Shown one piece after another: positions 26,183 to 35,184 of a stretch of 64,000 nt of DNA (positions are counted from its first letter, which is position 1; each line of letters starts with the position of its first letter). Made by a program: the position numbers and the translations under genes. The notes below the pieces were generated by a model that was given only the letters and a program-made list of their open reading frames with translations, did no database searches and was not told the DNA's origin. Origin of the DNA: Jiella pacifica (GTDB lineage Bacteria > Pseudomonadota > Alphaproteobacteria > Rhizobiales > Rhizobiaceae); NCBI RefSeq assembly GCF_010500815.1, contig NZ_JAAAMG010000023.1, positions 1-64,000 of the forward strand, in the 5' to 3' direction.

Positions 26183-27148
26183 ATGACGAGTATTGCAGGA
26201 TTGTACGCGTTTGGACTGACGCAGACGGATTCCGGTTTCACGATCACTCGCCCGCTGCAACTCACCAATGAGGGGACCTACTACCGCTACACGATTTCCG
26301 ACCAATTTAGTTCCGTAGAAGACGATCTTTCCATACTCGGAGATATCGCCCAAGATGGGTTCGTTGCGGAATCCGGCCCTATAACGCATCAGTTGGTCTA
26401 CATCTCGAAACCTGACGGCGACCTCGGTTTCATCGGCAAGACTAATACGTATTTCTACTATTTGTTCTCGTTCGGATCTCAGATTTACGAGGTCGGTGAT
26501 ACGATTACGCCGGTGTCGGCGTCATTTGCTTTGTGTTTCACCAGCGGGACACGCATTCAGCTTCGGCGCGGCGCCATCGCCATCGACGACCTCGCGATCG
26601 GAGACGAGGTGGTGACATCTTCGGGTACCGGCCGGACGGTCGTCTGGATTGGCCGGCGGACGATCGCATGCACCGGCGACTACGCGCACATGGCGCCGGT
26701 AAGGGTGCGGACCAATGCCTTCGGCGACGGCGTCCCCGAGCGCGACGTCTTCCTGTCGCCGGGCCATCCGGTGCTGGTGAAGCAGGGCGGAGAGGAAGTG
26801 CTGGTCCCGATCATGAATCTGATCAATGGCACGACCATCGAGCGTACGACCATGAGCCGTATCACCTACTGGCACGTCGAGCTCGATCAGCACGACGTCC
26901 TGCTCGCCGACGGACTGCCGGCCGAGAGCTTCTTCGACATGGGCTCGCGCGGCTGGTTCGACCATGACCTCGACGACGCTCTTGCCAATCCCGACCTCGT
27001 CCCCGCCGGCCTGCACGGCCGTTGCCGGGAGGTCGCGATCGACGGCCCGCTGGTCGAGGCCGAGAGGAAGCGTCTCGCCGATCTGTTCTATGCGAATCTG
27101 TCGGCGCAATGCGCCTGGCCGAGTGCGGGGGCATACGCCGCCGCCTGA
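26183..27148 (+). CDS. Hint-domain protein, paralogue C
   Basis: The 321-residue protein is the third member of the array. Its N-terminal module (residues 1-115) differs strongly from A and B but keeps the motif DDLSILGDIAQDGF. The Hint_2 domain starts at Cys118 (LCFTSGTRIQLRRG) and carries the same blocks, with GVPERDVFLSPGHPVLV and VTYWH replaced by ITYWHVELDQHDVLL. The C-terminal tail is close to A and B but more diverged at DNA level. GGAG precedes the ATG by nine bases. It is convergent with engB, with a shared hairpin between them. Confidence 0.85.
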   Translation: MTSIAGLYAFGLTQTDSGFTITRPLQLTNEGTYYRYTISDQFSSVEDDLSILGDIAQDGFVAESGPITHQLVYISKPDGDLGFIGKTNTYFYYLFSFGSQIYEVGDTITPVSASFALCFTSGTRIQLRRGAIAIDDLAIGDEVVTSSGTGRTVVWIGRRTIACTGDYAHMAPVRVRTNAFGDGVPERDVFLSPGHPVLVKQGGEEVLVPIMNLINGTTIERTTMSRITYWHVELDQHDVLLADGLPAESFFDMGSRGWFDHDLDDALANPDLVPAGLHGRCREVAIDGPLVEAERKRLADLFYANLSAQCAWPSAGAYAAA

Positions 27149-27175
27149 GGACGCTCGATCACGATTGCCATGAAA

Positions 27176-27207
27176 AGAGCCCGGTCCGCCAACGGCGGCC
27201 GGGCTCT
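27176..27207 (-). terminator. Bidirectional terminator between Hint gene C and engB
   Basis: AGAGCCCGG and CCGGGCTCT form a nine-pair stem extended by CCGCC/GGCGG around a short loop. On the minus strand the stem is followed by TTTT, so it should terminate engB transcription well. On the plus strand, after Hint gene C, there is no T run. Confidence 0.75.
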
Positions 27208-27224
27208 CGCGTTCGCCTGCCGAG

Positions 27225-27893
27225 CTATTCCGCCAGCGACAGGATCACTGTCCTCAGATCGTCGATGCCGCCGCCCTTTTCCGAAGAGGTGGCGATCAGG
27301 CTCGGAAAGGCGGCCGGCCGCTTTTTCGTCCGCTCCAGTGTCTCGGCGACGAGCCTGTCGACCGCCGGCGGCTTGATCTTGTCGGTCTTGGTGAGAACGA
27401 TCTGGTAGGACATCGCTGCCTTGTCGAGCAGGGTCATCACCTCCTCGTCGTTCGGCTTGATTCCATGGCGCGCGTCGATCAGCAGGAACACCCGCTTGAG
27501 GCTGGTGCGGCCGCGCAGATAGTCGAAGACCAGCGCCGTCCAGGCGTCGACGTGATCTTTAGGGGCCTTGGCATAGCCATAGCCCGGCATGTCGACCAGT
27601 ACGATCGGCGGAAGGCCGGCCTCGACGGCACCGTAGCCATCCGGCACGAAGAAGTTCAACTCCTGCGTCCGGCCCGGCGTGTTCGAGGTGCGGGCAAGGC
27701 CCTTCTGGCCGAGCAGGGCGTTGATCAGCGACGACTTGCCGACGTTGGAGCGCCCCGCGAAGGCGATCTCGGGCGGGCCCTCCGGCGGCAGGAACTTCAG
27801 TGCCGGGACGCCGCGCACGAACACCCAGGGTTTTGCGAAGAAACGCCGGTCGGCCTCGCCCGATCGATCGTCTGCGGTCTCGCCCATGCTCAT
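27225..27893 (-). CDS. engB: Ribosome biogenesis GTP-binding protein EngB (YihA/YsxC)
   Basis: EngB is a small GTPase needed for large-subunit ribosome assembly. The 222-residue protein shows the P-loop GRSNVGKSS, the switch region with [18 protein letters not shown] (G3), TKTDKI (G4) and a final SS motif (G5). The start ATG 27893 overlaps the stop of the acetyltransferase gene as ATGA, so translation is coupled. It is the distal gene of the rpmH-rnpA-yidC side of the locus, an arrangement common in alphaproteobacteria. Confidence 0.95.
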   Translation of the reverse strand: MSMGETADDRSGEADRRFFAKPWVFVRGVPALKFLPPEGPPEIAFAGRSNVGKSSLINALLGQKGLARTSNTPGRTQELNFFVPDGYGAVEAGLPPIVLVDMPGYGYAKAPKDHVDAWTALVFDYLRGRTSLKRVFLLIDARHGIKPNDEEVMTLLDKAAMSYQIVLTKTDKIKPPAVDRLVAETLERTKKRPAAFPSLIATSSEKGGGIDDLRTVILSLAE

Positions 27894-28528
27894 CGTGCCG
27901 CTTCCAGTGTCTCGATGTCGGCGCCGCGAATGGCGTCGAGATTGCGGGTAATCTTGTCTGCCGGCCAATCCCACCAGCCAACGGTGAGGAGGCGGGCGAT
28001 GGTCGTTTCGTCGAAGCGGCTTTTCACCACTCGCGCCGGGTTGCCGCCGACGATGGCATAGGGCGGAACGTCCGAAACGACCGTCGACCGGGCCCCGACG
28101 ATCGCGCCGTCGCCGATGGTCACGCCCGGCATGACGAGGCTCTCCATGCCGAGCCAGACGTCGTTTCCGACGACCGTGTCGCCGCGGCTCTGGCCCGTCC
28201 AGGACGAGACGTCGAATCCTGCCTCCCAGCCATTTTGGAAGATGTTGAACGGATAGGTGGAAAAGCCGCCCATCGCGTGGTTGGCGCCGTTCATCACGAA
28301 GCGGGTGCCGGCGGCAATCGCCACGAACCGTCCAATGATCAGGCGGTCGCCGTAGAAATCGAAATGATGAAGGACGTTGCGCTCTTCGAAGCGCTCGGCG
28401 CCGTCCGGATCGTCATAGTAGCTGTAGTCGCCGACGACGATGTTCGGCCGGGTGACGACGTTCTTCAGGAAGACCGCGCGTGGAAAACCGGGAAGCGGAT
28501 ACAGCGTCTCGGGGGATGGCCCATGCAT
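27890..28528 (-). CDS. CatB/Vat-type hexapeptide acetyltransferase
   Basis: The 212-residue protein is a left-handed beta-helix acetyltransferase of the xenobiotic acetyltransferase class, with [20 protein letters not shown] containing the catalytic His. Hexapeptide-repeat turns such as [19 protein letters not shown] and IGDGAIVGA follow. Relatives modify chloramphenicol or streptogramin A, but many act on unknown substrates, so resistance should not be assumed. I chose ATG 28528, preceded by AAAGGAG. It lies between yidC and engB, where alphaproteobacteria usually have no such gene. Confidence 0.85.
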   Translation of the reverse strand: MHGPSPETLYPLPGFPRAVFLKNVVTRPNIVVGDYSYYDDPDGAERFEERNVLHHFDFYGDRLIIGRFVAIAAGTRFVMNGANHAMGGFSTYPFNIFQNGWEAGFDVSSWTGQSRGDTVVGNDVWLGMESLVMPGVTIGDGAIVGARSTVVSDVPPYAIVGGNPARVVKSRFDETTIARLLTVGWWDWPADKITRNLDAIRGADIETLEAAR

Positions 28529-28551
28529 GCCCGGCTCCTTTCGCGAAAGCG

Positions 28552-28574
28552 GGGCCGGCGCAGGGCCGGCCCCG
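28552..28574 (-). terminator. GC-rich hairpin between yidC and the acetyltransferase gene
   Basis: GGGGCCGGC and GCCGGCCCC form a nine-pair stem with a short loop, about 33 bases after the yidC stop on the minus strand. No T run follows, so it may only slow RNA polymerase or protect the message end. Confidence 0.4.
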
Positions 28575-28606
28575 AGTTTCATGCGCGGCCGTTTCGCCCC
28601 GCTTGA

Positions 28607-30415
28607 TCAGCTCTCCGAGGGCTTTTCTCGTCGCTTGAAGGCTCCCCGCAGATTGTCGAACAGCTCGATCTTGGCGCCGTTGCGCTTCATGATGACGCTC
28701 TGCTGGATGATCGACAGGAAGTTGTTCCAGGTCCAGTAGATGACCAGCCCTGCCGGGAAGGCCGCCAGCATGAAGGTGAAGATCACCGGCATCCAGGTGA
28801 AGATCATCTGCTGGGTCGGATCGGGCGGGGTCGGGTTGAGTCGCATCTGGATGAACATCGTGATGCCCATCAGGATCGGCCAGACGCCGACCATCAGGAG
28901 ATGCGGCAGGGTAATCGGAATGACGCCGAAGAGGTTGAAGATCGAAGTCGGATCCGGCGCCGCCAGATCCTGGATCCAGCCGAAGAACGGCGCATGGCGC
29001 ATCTCGATGGTGACGTAGAGCACCTTGTAGAGCGCGAAGAACACCGGGATCTGGATGAGGATCGGCCAGCAGCCCGCGGCCGGATTGATCTTCTCCTCCT
29101 TGTAGAGGCGCATCATCTCCTGCTGCTGCTTCTGCTTGTCGTCCTTGAAGCGCTCGCGCATCTCCATGATCTTCGGCTGGACGGTCTTCATCCGCGCCAT
29201 CGACTTGTAGGACTTGTTCGCCAGCGGGAAGAAGAACAGCTTCAGGACCACCGTGACGACGAGGATCGCCACGCCGAAATTGCCGACCAGCTTGTAGATG
29301 TAGTCGAGCGCGTGGAACATCGGCCGGGTGATGAAATAGAACCAGCCCCAGTCGATCAGCTGGCCGAACTGCCGAATGTTCAGCGTCTCCTCGTAGCCGT
29401 CGATGATGTCGACGACCTTGGCGCCGGCGAAGGTGCGCGTCGTTGCCGTCGCGCTCTGGCCGGCCGCGACGTCGATCGGGTCGGAGACGAATTCGGTCTG
29501 GTAGTGCGGCCGCTCTCCGGCGAGATAGAGGAACTGGCTGTCGAAGCGCCGCGACCCCTCGGGGATCAGCGTGGTCGCCCAGTATTTGTCGGTGATGCCC
29601 AGCCAGCCACCGATGGAGGAGGGCTGCCCCTCCTTCTTGTCGTCCTCGATCGAGGAATATTTGACCTCTTTCAGCCCTTCCTCGCCAAACACCCCGAGAA
29701 GACCCTCGAACAGGACGTAGGCCGACGCGACCTCGGGCTTGGAGTAGCGGACGACCCGCCCGTAAGGCTTGACGGTGACAGGCGTGGCGCCGGCGTTGTC
29801 GACCCGATCCTCGATCGTGAACATGAAGTTCTCGTCAACCGAGATGGTGCGATTGACCGTCAGGCCGTCTGCGGTGGCGGTCAGCGTCACCGGCGAGGAG
29901 GGGGTGAGCCGCGCACCCGGCTCGGCCTGCCACTCCGTGGTGGCGCCGACGATGGGGCCCTTGCCCGGGACGATCATCCCGGTTTCCACGAAATAGGCGT
30001 TCGGCAGTTGCTCGGGGGACAGCAGAACGATCGTCGGCGAAGAATCGTCGACGGTCTCGTGATAATCTTTCAGCCTGAGATCGTCGATGCGCGCCCCGGC
30101 GAGGTTGATCGAGCCGGTGAGCTGCGGGGTGTCGATCGGGATGCGCGAGCCACTCGAAAGCACCGCCTCGCGGTCCTGCGAAAGGGGCAGCTGCGGGCTG
30201 GTGATGACGCTCTCGCGGCCCGAGGGCGCGGCGGTCTGGGCCTGGTCCGTGCCGGCGGGCGTCTGCGGCGTCTGCAGCGAGCCCTGCTGGCCCTGCGTCG
30301 TCTCCGCCTGCTGGCGCTGGGCATCCATCCGCGGGCTGACGACGAAATACTGCCAGCCGACCAGGACGGCGATGGAAAGCGCCATGGCGATCAGGAAGTT
30401 GCGATTGTTTTCCAT
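28607..30415 (-). CDS. yidC: Membrane protein insertase YidC
   Basis: YidC inserts and folds inner-membrane proteins alone or with SecYEG. The 602-residue protein has the Gram-negative layout. An N-terminal anchor (FLIAMALSIAVLVGWQYF) is followed by a Pro/Gln-rich linker and a large periplasmic P1 domain to about residue 340. The conserved five-helix core then follows, with FGVAILVVTVVLKLFFFPL and NPAAGCWPILIQIPVFFALY. I use ATG 30415; GTG 30418 directly before it is an alternative. The start is four bases from the rnpA stop. Confidence 0.97.
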   Translation of the reverse strand: MENNRNFLIAMALSIAVLVGWQYFVVSPRMDAQRQQAETTQGQQGSLQTPQTPAGTDQAQTAAPSGRESVITSPQLPLSQDREAVLSSGSRIPIDTPQLTGSINLAGARIDDLRLKDYHETVDDSSPTIVLLSPEQLPNAYFVETGMIVPGKGPIVGATTEWQAEPGARLTPSSPVTLTATADGLTVNRTISVDENFMFTIEDRVDNAGATPVTVKPYGRVVRYSKPEVASAYVLFEGLLGVFGEEGLKEVKYSSIEDDKKEGQPSSIGGWLGITDKYWATTLIPEGSRRFDSQFLYLAGERPHYQTEFVSDPIDVAAGQSATATTRTFAGAKVVDIIDGYEETLNIRQFGQLIDWGWFYFITRPMFHALDYIYKLVGNFGVAILVVTVVLKLFFFPLANKSYKSMARMKTVQPKIMEMRERFKDDKQKQQQEMMRLYKEEKINPAAGCWPILIQIPVFFALYKVLYVTIEMRHAPFFGWIQDLAAPDPTSIFNLFGVIPITLPHLLMVGVWPILMGITMFIQMRLNPTPPDPTQQMIFTWMPVIFTFMLAAFPAGLVIYWTWNNFLSIIQQSVIMKRNGAKIELFDNLRGAFKRREKPSES

Positions 30416-30418
30416 CAC

Positions 30419-30850
30419 TTAAGACCTCGATCGGCGCTCGGTGCCGGCATTGCCGCTTGGAGTCGTCTTTTCAGTCGGCCCGGCCATCCGGGAAAAGCGA
30501 CGTCGCAATTCGTCGGACAGGACCTCGAACGGAGCCGTGAGAACCTCGCGGCGCGCAACGATCACATAGTCGATGCCTGACACCATGTCAGCCTCGGCTG
30601 AGATGCGGATCGCCTCACGAAGTCGTCGGCGGATGCGATTGCGCTCGACGGCGTTGCCGATCTTCCGCGTTGCCGTCAAGCCATAGCGCGGAGGCCCGTC
30701 GTCGCTGCGCTTCAACGCCTCGACGAAGAAAAACGGGCCGTTCAACCGACGCCCTCGCCGCGCGGCGAGGAACTCCGCGCGCTTCTTGAGCCTCTCGGCG
30801 GCCACTATTGGCGATCCGAGCGGAGACGATTCGACATTTGCGGCCCTCAT
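30419..30850 (-). CDS. rnpA: Ribonuclease P protein component
   Basis: RnpA is the protein cofactor of RNase P, which matures tRNA 5' ends. The 143-residue product carries the RNR-type signature (GNAVERNRIRRRLREA) and FFFVEALKRSDDGPPRYGLTATRK. The family core usually begins with ERLKKRAEFLA, so the first 17 residues may be extra; a GTG at 30805 is an alternative start. It lies between rpmH and yidC, as in most bacteria. Confidence 0.93.
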   Translation of the reverse strand: MRAANVESSPLGSPIVAAERLKKRAEFLAARRGRRLNGPFFFVEALKRSDDGPPRYGLTATRKIGNAVERNRIRRRLREAIRISAEADMVSGIDYVIVARREVLTAPFEVLSDELRRRFSRMAGPTEKTTPSGNAGTERRSRS

Positions 30851-31008
30851 GCGTCTTGCGCCGAGTCAAATGTCGAGTTGCCGAGCCCCAGCCGACCCGA
30901 TCGGCCGCCCGTGATCCGTCCCTCTTCGGCCCTTGCCTGCAGCCCGAGATGCTCGCGCGGCGAAGGCCGGACAGAAGGGGATCGCGACAACCGCTCGGTC
31001 GCTCGGCC

Positions 31009-31143
31009 TCAGGCCGACAGCCGCTTGCGGCCGCGAGCGCGACGTGCGGTGATGACCTTGCGGCCACCCTTCGTCGCCATGCGGGCGCGGAAGCCGTGGC
31101 GGCGTTTGCGGACGAGCCGCGAAGGCTGGTAGGTACGCTTCAT
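31009..31143 (-). CDS. rpmH: 50S ribosomal protein L34
   Basis: This 44-residue, very basic protein reads [18 protein letters not shown] and onward, a full match to bacterial L34 from first to last residue. It is a structural protein of the large ribosomal subunit. It is followed by rnpA after about 158 bp. A possible leader hairpin (CCCGCG...CGCGGG, 31152-31174) lies just upstream of the start codon. Confidence 0.98.
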   Translation of the reverse strand: MKRTYQPSRLVRKRRHGFRARMATKGGRKVITARRARGRKRLSA

Positions 31144-31512
31144 CGTCAAATCCCGCGTGGGCTTAGAACGCGGGCCCTTCAGTCGTGTTCAATCCGGGAA
31201 ACCGGTGCGGCCATCCGAGCGCAAACACCCGTCGCGCGGAACGCCGCCCGCTCGCTAAGCCGCTTATTGGAAGACGTGGCGGGAAAAGTCAATTCCCGAG
31301 TTGGCGATCAGCCGGGCGGAGGTCGAGCCGTGGGGCACGAACGAGGCCGCCACATCTGGCCGCGGTCGGCACGCCCGGGGGACGGCGATCGGTGCGCGAG
31401 GGCGGTGCTGGCGACGCAAATGCTTGTGAGCGTTGCAGTGGTTCGATAAACGTCAAGGCACCTTTTGGGAAAAGTCCGCGGCACGAGTCCTGCCGCCCGA
31501 TCGAGCGGTCAC
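31144..31512. other. Divergent promoter region between rpmH and the LysM gene
   Basis: This 369-bp gap separates rpmH (minus) from the LysM-protein gene (plus) and should hold both promoters. The inverted repeat CCCGCG-N11-CGCGGG at 31152-31174 lies nine bases from the rpmH start codon and could fold in the rpmH leader. No gene was recognised. Confidence 0.4.
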
Positions 31513-34500
31513 ATGCAGCGCAGAGCCCTTGGCATCCTTCTCTTTTGTCTCGTCCTCCTGGTCGCGATCATCGCCGGCTACTGGGACATGCTGGAATCGG
31601 AGAAATTGCGGATCGCCGATCGCGGCGAGGTCAGCCCGCCCGTGCGGGAGGGCACGATCGATCCGACGGGATTTTCGGCAGCGAGCGAACCTTCGGAGAC
31701 GGCCGCCGCCGGCTCGCAAGGCGAGGCTCCAGCCGAGGGGCGGGCGGCGATCGATCGCGGCGAAGACGCTGCGAGGGAGGACGAAGACGCCGGTAAGGAG
31801 ATTGCGTCTCGCGTCACCGGTCGTGAAGCGGCCACTCCGTCCGGCATCGCGGCGGAGGACGAAGCCGAGACGTCGGAGGCCGCATCGCCGCAGGCGGGAG
31901 GTTCTGGCGGCGTGAACGGCGCCAACACGCCCTCGGACGCGGTGGCCGCTCCTGATTCGCCGGGTGCCGACCGCCTCGCTGCGGGAAAGAGCGACCGCCG
32001 CTCGGGGGGCGAGGGCACGGTCATGCCATCGGGCGGCCGATCGCAGGCGGCGACTTCCGTGCCTTCTGGCGGCGATGGACTTGCCGCAGCGAATGCGGGG
32101 ACGCAGCCTTCCACGGAGCCGGATGCAGACCCTGCCAAAGCCGGCGCTACTGCCGGTAACGAGGCCGCAAGCGACAGGGTTGCAGGCGGCGAGGCCCAGC
32201 CAGGCCAGCCGGGCGCCGCGAGCGACGGGGCGCCGGAAACGGCCGGGACCTCCATGACCGAGACGAACAGGCGGCAGGCAGCCGCGGGGCTCGAGCAGCC
32301 GGCAGAGGCGTCGGGGGCTTCGGCGTCCCGGCCGGGGGAAAGCACCGCGATGGCGCCTGGGGCGCTGCAGGAGACGACGGACACCGCATCAGCGTCGGCA
32401 GGGCACGATGGGGATGTGGCGGAGGCGGGTCATGAGGGCGGTCGGTCCGCTGGCGATGGCGCGGTTGTGGCAGCCGAGGCAAGCGAAGACGCGGCGCCGG
32501 CCGCCGCCGGTGCGCCGTCCGAAGCGGTTGGGGCAGGTGGGCCGAGGGTGGCGGACGCCGACGAGCCGCGCTTCGACATTCTGCGCGTCGAACCGGACGG
32601 CTCGACGCTGGTCGCCGGCCGCTCGGCGCCGAACAGCACCGTGACCTTGCGCGACGGCGACGAGACCCTCGGCAGCGACAAGGCGGGTCGGGACGGCGAT
32701 TTCGTCATCGTTCTCGACCGGCCGCTTCAACCCGGCGATCACTCGATCCAGATCCATTCCGAAGACGAAAGCGGCAGCGCCAGGACGTCCCGCGAGACGG
32801 CGGTGGTCTCCGTACCGCAGGACGGCAGGGCTGAGGATCTCCTCGCGATGATCGAAGAGCCCGGTGCGCCCTCCCGCCTGATCGACACGCCCGCCGCTCG
32901 CGCTCCCGCCACCGGCACGCAGGCCGGGGAACCGGTCGACGAGCGTGCGTCCGCAGCTTCGAAAGACGGCGCGCCCGGCGGTTCGGCGACGGGCGTCGAT
33001 GCCGCCTCGGTTGCCCGACTGGAAGCACCTGTCGATGCCGCCGCCGAGCCGGCGGACGGCGCGGGGGCGAACGGCAGTGATGTCGCGGGCCTCACGTCAT
33101 CGCAGGGAGAGGCCGCTACACCGCCTGCCGACGGCGAGAGCGTCGTCGCCGATTCAAGCGGGTCTGCCGGCGAGGCGGCCGGAACGGAAAGTCCTGCCGG
33201 GCAACGGCAGGCGTCGGTTGCCCCGTCCGCTTCGGCCCTTGCCGAAACGACCGGCCCTGCGGCGGCCGAGGCGCCGCTGCGGGTCGAGGCCGTAGAGATC
33301 GACGACGGCAAGATCTTCATCGCAGGCTCGGCCGAGCCCGGCACGCGCTTCCGCGTCTATGTCGACAACCAACCCTTTGCGGCTGGAACGGCCGATCGCA
33401 ATGGCCGCTTCGTCGTTTCGAGCGATCAGCAGCTTTCGGTCGGCGATCACCTCATCCGGGTCGATCAATTGTCCGGGGCGAGCGACGTCACCGCCCGCGT
33501 CGAGGTGCCGTTCTTCCGGCCGGAAGGCAATTCCCTAGCTGCCGTCGCCGAGAACGAAGCTGGTCCCGACCGGATGCCGGAGCTGGCTGCCGCGGACGTG
33601 CCGCAGGCGGCTTCGGAACCGCAGACTACGTCGACCGCGGCTGCAGCACCCGTCGAGCAGGCGGAGGCTGCCCCGCAAGGCCGGGAGGAGCCGATCGGCC
33701 CGGCGTCGACCGAGGTGGCAGAGCCCGAGATTGCGGAGCGCCAGTCGCCGCGCGGGGAAGCAACGTCCGGCGGCGAGCCGCAACCGGCTTCCACCGCAAC
33801 GGATGACGATCCCACGACGGCGCCCGGCGCGCCGCCGGCCAGTGACGGCCAGCGACAGGACGAGGACACCCAGCTTGCTGCCCGGCTATCCGGCGGGTCC
33901 AGCGCGCCCGAGCCGGCCGCCTCTTCGGGCCCTGGAGCAACGGCGGATGCACCGACCTTCGATCGCGCCGCCGCTGCCGCCGCTGGCGAGAGCAATGACG
34001 AAGCCGCCGCCTCCGGCGCGCAGAGCGTTACTCCGTCGCCTGCCAATGCCAATGCCAATGCCAATTCCGGCTCGCGTATCGCCACGGATGGCGCGCCGTC
34101 TCTCGATCCGCTTGGTGCTCTCGCGCCGGGTGCCGCGGGCGGCGTGACCGACGGGCTCGCTGAAGCGGACGGCGAGACGACACGCGGAGGACGTGTCGTC
34201 GCCCAGCGCCGGGATGCCGATGGCCGCGAGGAAGCCGGTACCACCGAGCAAGCCGAGGATACGCAAGGGGAGCTGTCCGACAGGACGGCGAGCAGTGACG
34301 GCGAAGGTGCTGGCGAACCCGCCAATGCCGGCGGCGCGACCGCTTCCGCATCGGGTGGCGAGGCGACGGCGGAGGCCGATACATCGGCACCAGGTCCCGA
34401 CGCCGCGGGCTCCGTCACGCCTTTGGCGGAAGAAGATCGCCAGGGCGATGTCGCATCGGCCGACAAGTCCGGGCGTGTTCCGCTTCTTCGCCAGCCGGCG

Positions 34501-34728
34501 CTCGCCGCGGCCAAGTCCAGCAGGGTGATCATCCGCAAGGGGGACACGCTGTGGCGCATCTCGCGGGACAGCTATGGCGCCGGGCATCGCTACACGGTGA
34601 TCTATCTTGCCAATGGCGATCAGATCCGCGATCCGAATCTCATCTATCCAGGGCAGGTCTTCCGCATGCCGGAAGAGCAACGCAGCGAGGCGGCCGGCGA
34701 AAATGCCTCTTCGCGCGCAGTCGAATAG
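31513..34728 (+). CDS. Large membrane-anchored LysM and Ig-like domain protein
   Basis: The 1071-residue protein starts with a single membrane anchor or signal (LGILLFCLVLLVAIIAGYW). Most of the rest is Ala/Gly/Glu/Ser/Pro-rich low-complexity sequence. Two related Ig-like folds stand out at about residues 353-440 and 588-673, each with a G(S/R)(A/S)xPx(S/T) turn and an LxxGDHxI strand. A LysM domain follows at about 1004-1055 (KGDTLWRISRDSYGAGHRY), which should bind peptidoglycan. Alphaproteobacteria often encode a LysM/Ig-like protein of this kind; the exceptional part here is the length of the linkers. A cell-envelope role is inferred. Confidence 0.8.
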   Translation: MQRRALGILLFCLVLLVAIIAGYWDMLESEKLRIADRGEVSPPVREGTIDPTGFSAASEPSETAAAGSQGEAPAEGRAAIDRGEDAAREDEDAGKEIASRVTGREAATPSGIAAEDEAETSEAASPQAGGSGGVNGANTPSDAVAAPDSPGADRLAAGKSDRRSGGEGTVMPSGGRSQAATSVPSGGDGLAAANAGTQPSTEPDADPAKAGATAGNEAASDRVAGGEAQPGQPGAASDGAPETAGTSMTETNRRQAAAGLEQPAEASGASASRPGESTAMAPGALQETTDTASASAGHDGDVAEAGHEGGRSAGDGAVVAAEASEDAAPAAAGAPSEAVGAGGPRVADADEPRFDILRVEPDGSTLVAGRSAPNSTVTLRDGDETLGSDKAGRDGDFVIVLDRPLQPGDHSIQIHSEDESGSARTSRETAVVSVPQDGRAEDLLAMIEEPGAPSRLIDTPAARAPATGTQAGEPVDERASAASKDGAPGGSATGVDAASVARLEAPVDAAAEPADGAGANGSDVAGLTSSQGEAATPPADGESVVADSSGSAGEAAGTESPAGQRQASVAPSASALAETTGPAAAEAPLRVEAVEIDDGKIFIAGSAEPGTRFRVYVDNQPFAAGTADRNGRFVVSSDQQLSVGDHLIRVDQLSGASDVTARVEVPFFRPEGNSLAAVAENEAGPDRMPELAAADVPQAASEPQTTSTAAAAPVEQAEAAPQGREEPIGPASTEVAEPEIAERQSPRGEATSGGEPQPASTATDDDPTTAPGAPPASDGQRQDEDTQLAARLSGGSSAPEPAASSGPGATADAPTFDRAAAAAAGESNDEAAASGAQSVTPSPANANANANSGSRIATDGAPSLDPLGALAPGAAGGVTDGLAEADGETTRGGRVVAQRRDADGREEAGTTEQAEDTQGELSDRTASSDGEGAGEPANAGGATASASGGEATAEADTSAPGPDAAGSVTPLAEEDRQGDVASADKSGRVPLLRQPALAAAKSSRVIIRKGDTLWRISRDSYGAGHRYTVIYLANGDQIRDPNLIYPGQVFRMPEEQRSEAAGENASSRAVE
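34042..34065 (+). repeat. Hexanucleotide repeat (GCCAAT)4 inside the LysM gene
   Basis: Four perfect copies of GCCAAT encode an Ala-Asn run in the low-complexity linker before the LysM domain. Because the unit is six bases, copy-number change would lengthen or shorten the linker without breaking the frame. Confidence 0.8.
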
Positions 34729-34773
34729 TCAAATCGCCGGGCCGCGACGCTGACGCGTCCGCTCTCCGGACAC

Positions 34774-34998
34774 ATGGCGGTTTTCGGCGCAACGCCGGGG
34801 CTCGACCTCGAAAGCCGCGATCCGCGGCCGAGCATCGTCAATTCGGCTCTCTCCTGCGCCGACCTCCTATGCGTACTGCTCGCGGACCGGGTGGCGACCT
34901 TCATGCGACGATCGCGCTCGGCCAGCCATCTGGTGCAGCGCCTGGGCGGCACGATCCTCGTTGCGCTCGGCCTGAACCTCGCCTTCAGCCGCCACTGA
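34774..34998 (+). pseudogene. LysE-type transporter C-terminal remnant
   Basis: An open frame of 74 codons ends with a stretch typical of the last transmembrane helix of LysE/RhtB amino-acid exporters (RSRSASHLVQRLGGTILVAL, then GLNLAFSR). The preceding residues up to CADLLCVLLADRVATFMRR also fit the penultimate part of such proteins. The first 130-150 residues of the roughly 205-residue family are missing, so this is a truncated remnant. Bases 35000-35184 hold no gene and lead into the ABC transporter gene. Confidence 0.55.
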
Positions 34999-35184
34999 TC
35001 GGCCGCCCCGTCTGTTCCCTTTCTCGCGCGGCCATTGATCGCTTCGGCGCAGGACTGATGCCCGTCGATCCAGCGTAAATTCCGCGGCGGGTGGTCGATC
35101 TTTCCGCGGACAAGGATTAGATCGGGTCCAAACTGCGATGCCCATTTCAGGACGCGGCCGGCCTGCGGCCCGTGAAGGATCAGC

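Noticed and set aside
25848-26186. 112-codon frame before Hint gene C
   Set aside because: Arg/Ala/Pro-rich product with no domain, running into the Hint C start; judged a chance frame.
23184-27148. Hint genes as inteins or polymorphic toxins
   Set aside because: No host protein is interrupted, no toxin domain follows the Hint domain and no immunity gene is adjacent; the tails are nearly the same in all three.
30419-31143. Possible replication origin beside rnpA-rpmH
   Set aside because: dnaA is not adjacent and I saw no cluster of DnaA boxes; in alphaproteobacteria the origin is usually near hemE or parAB.
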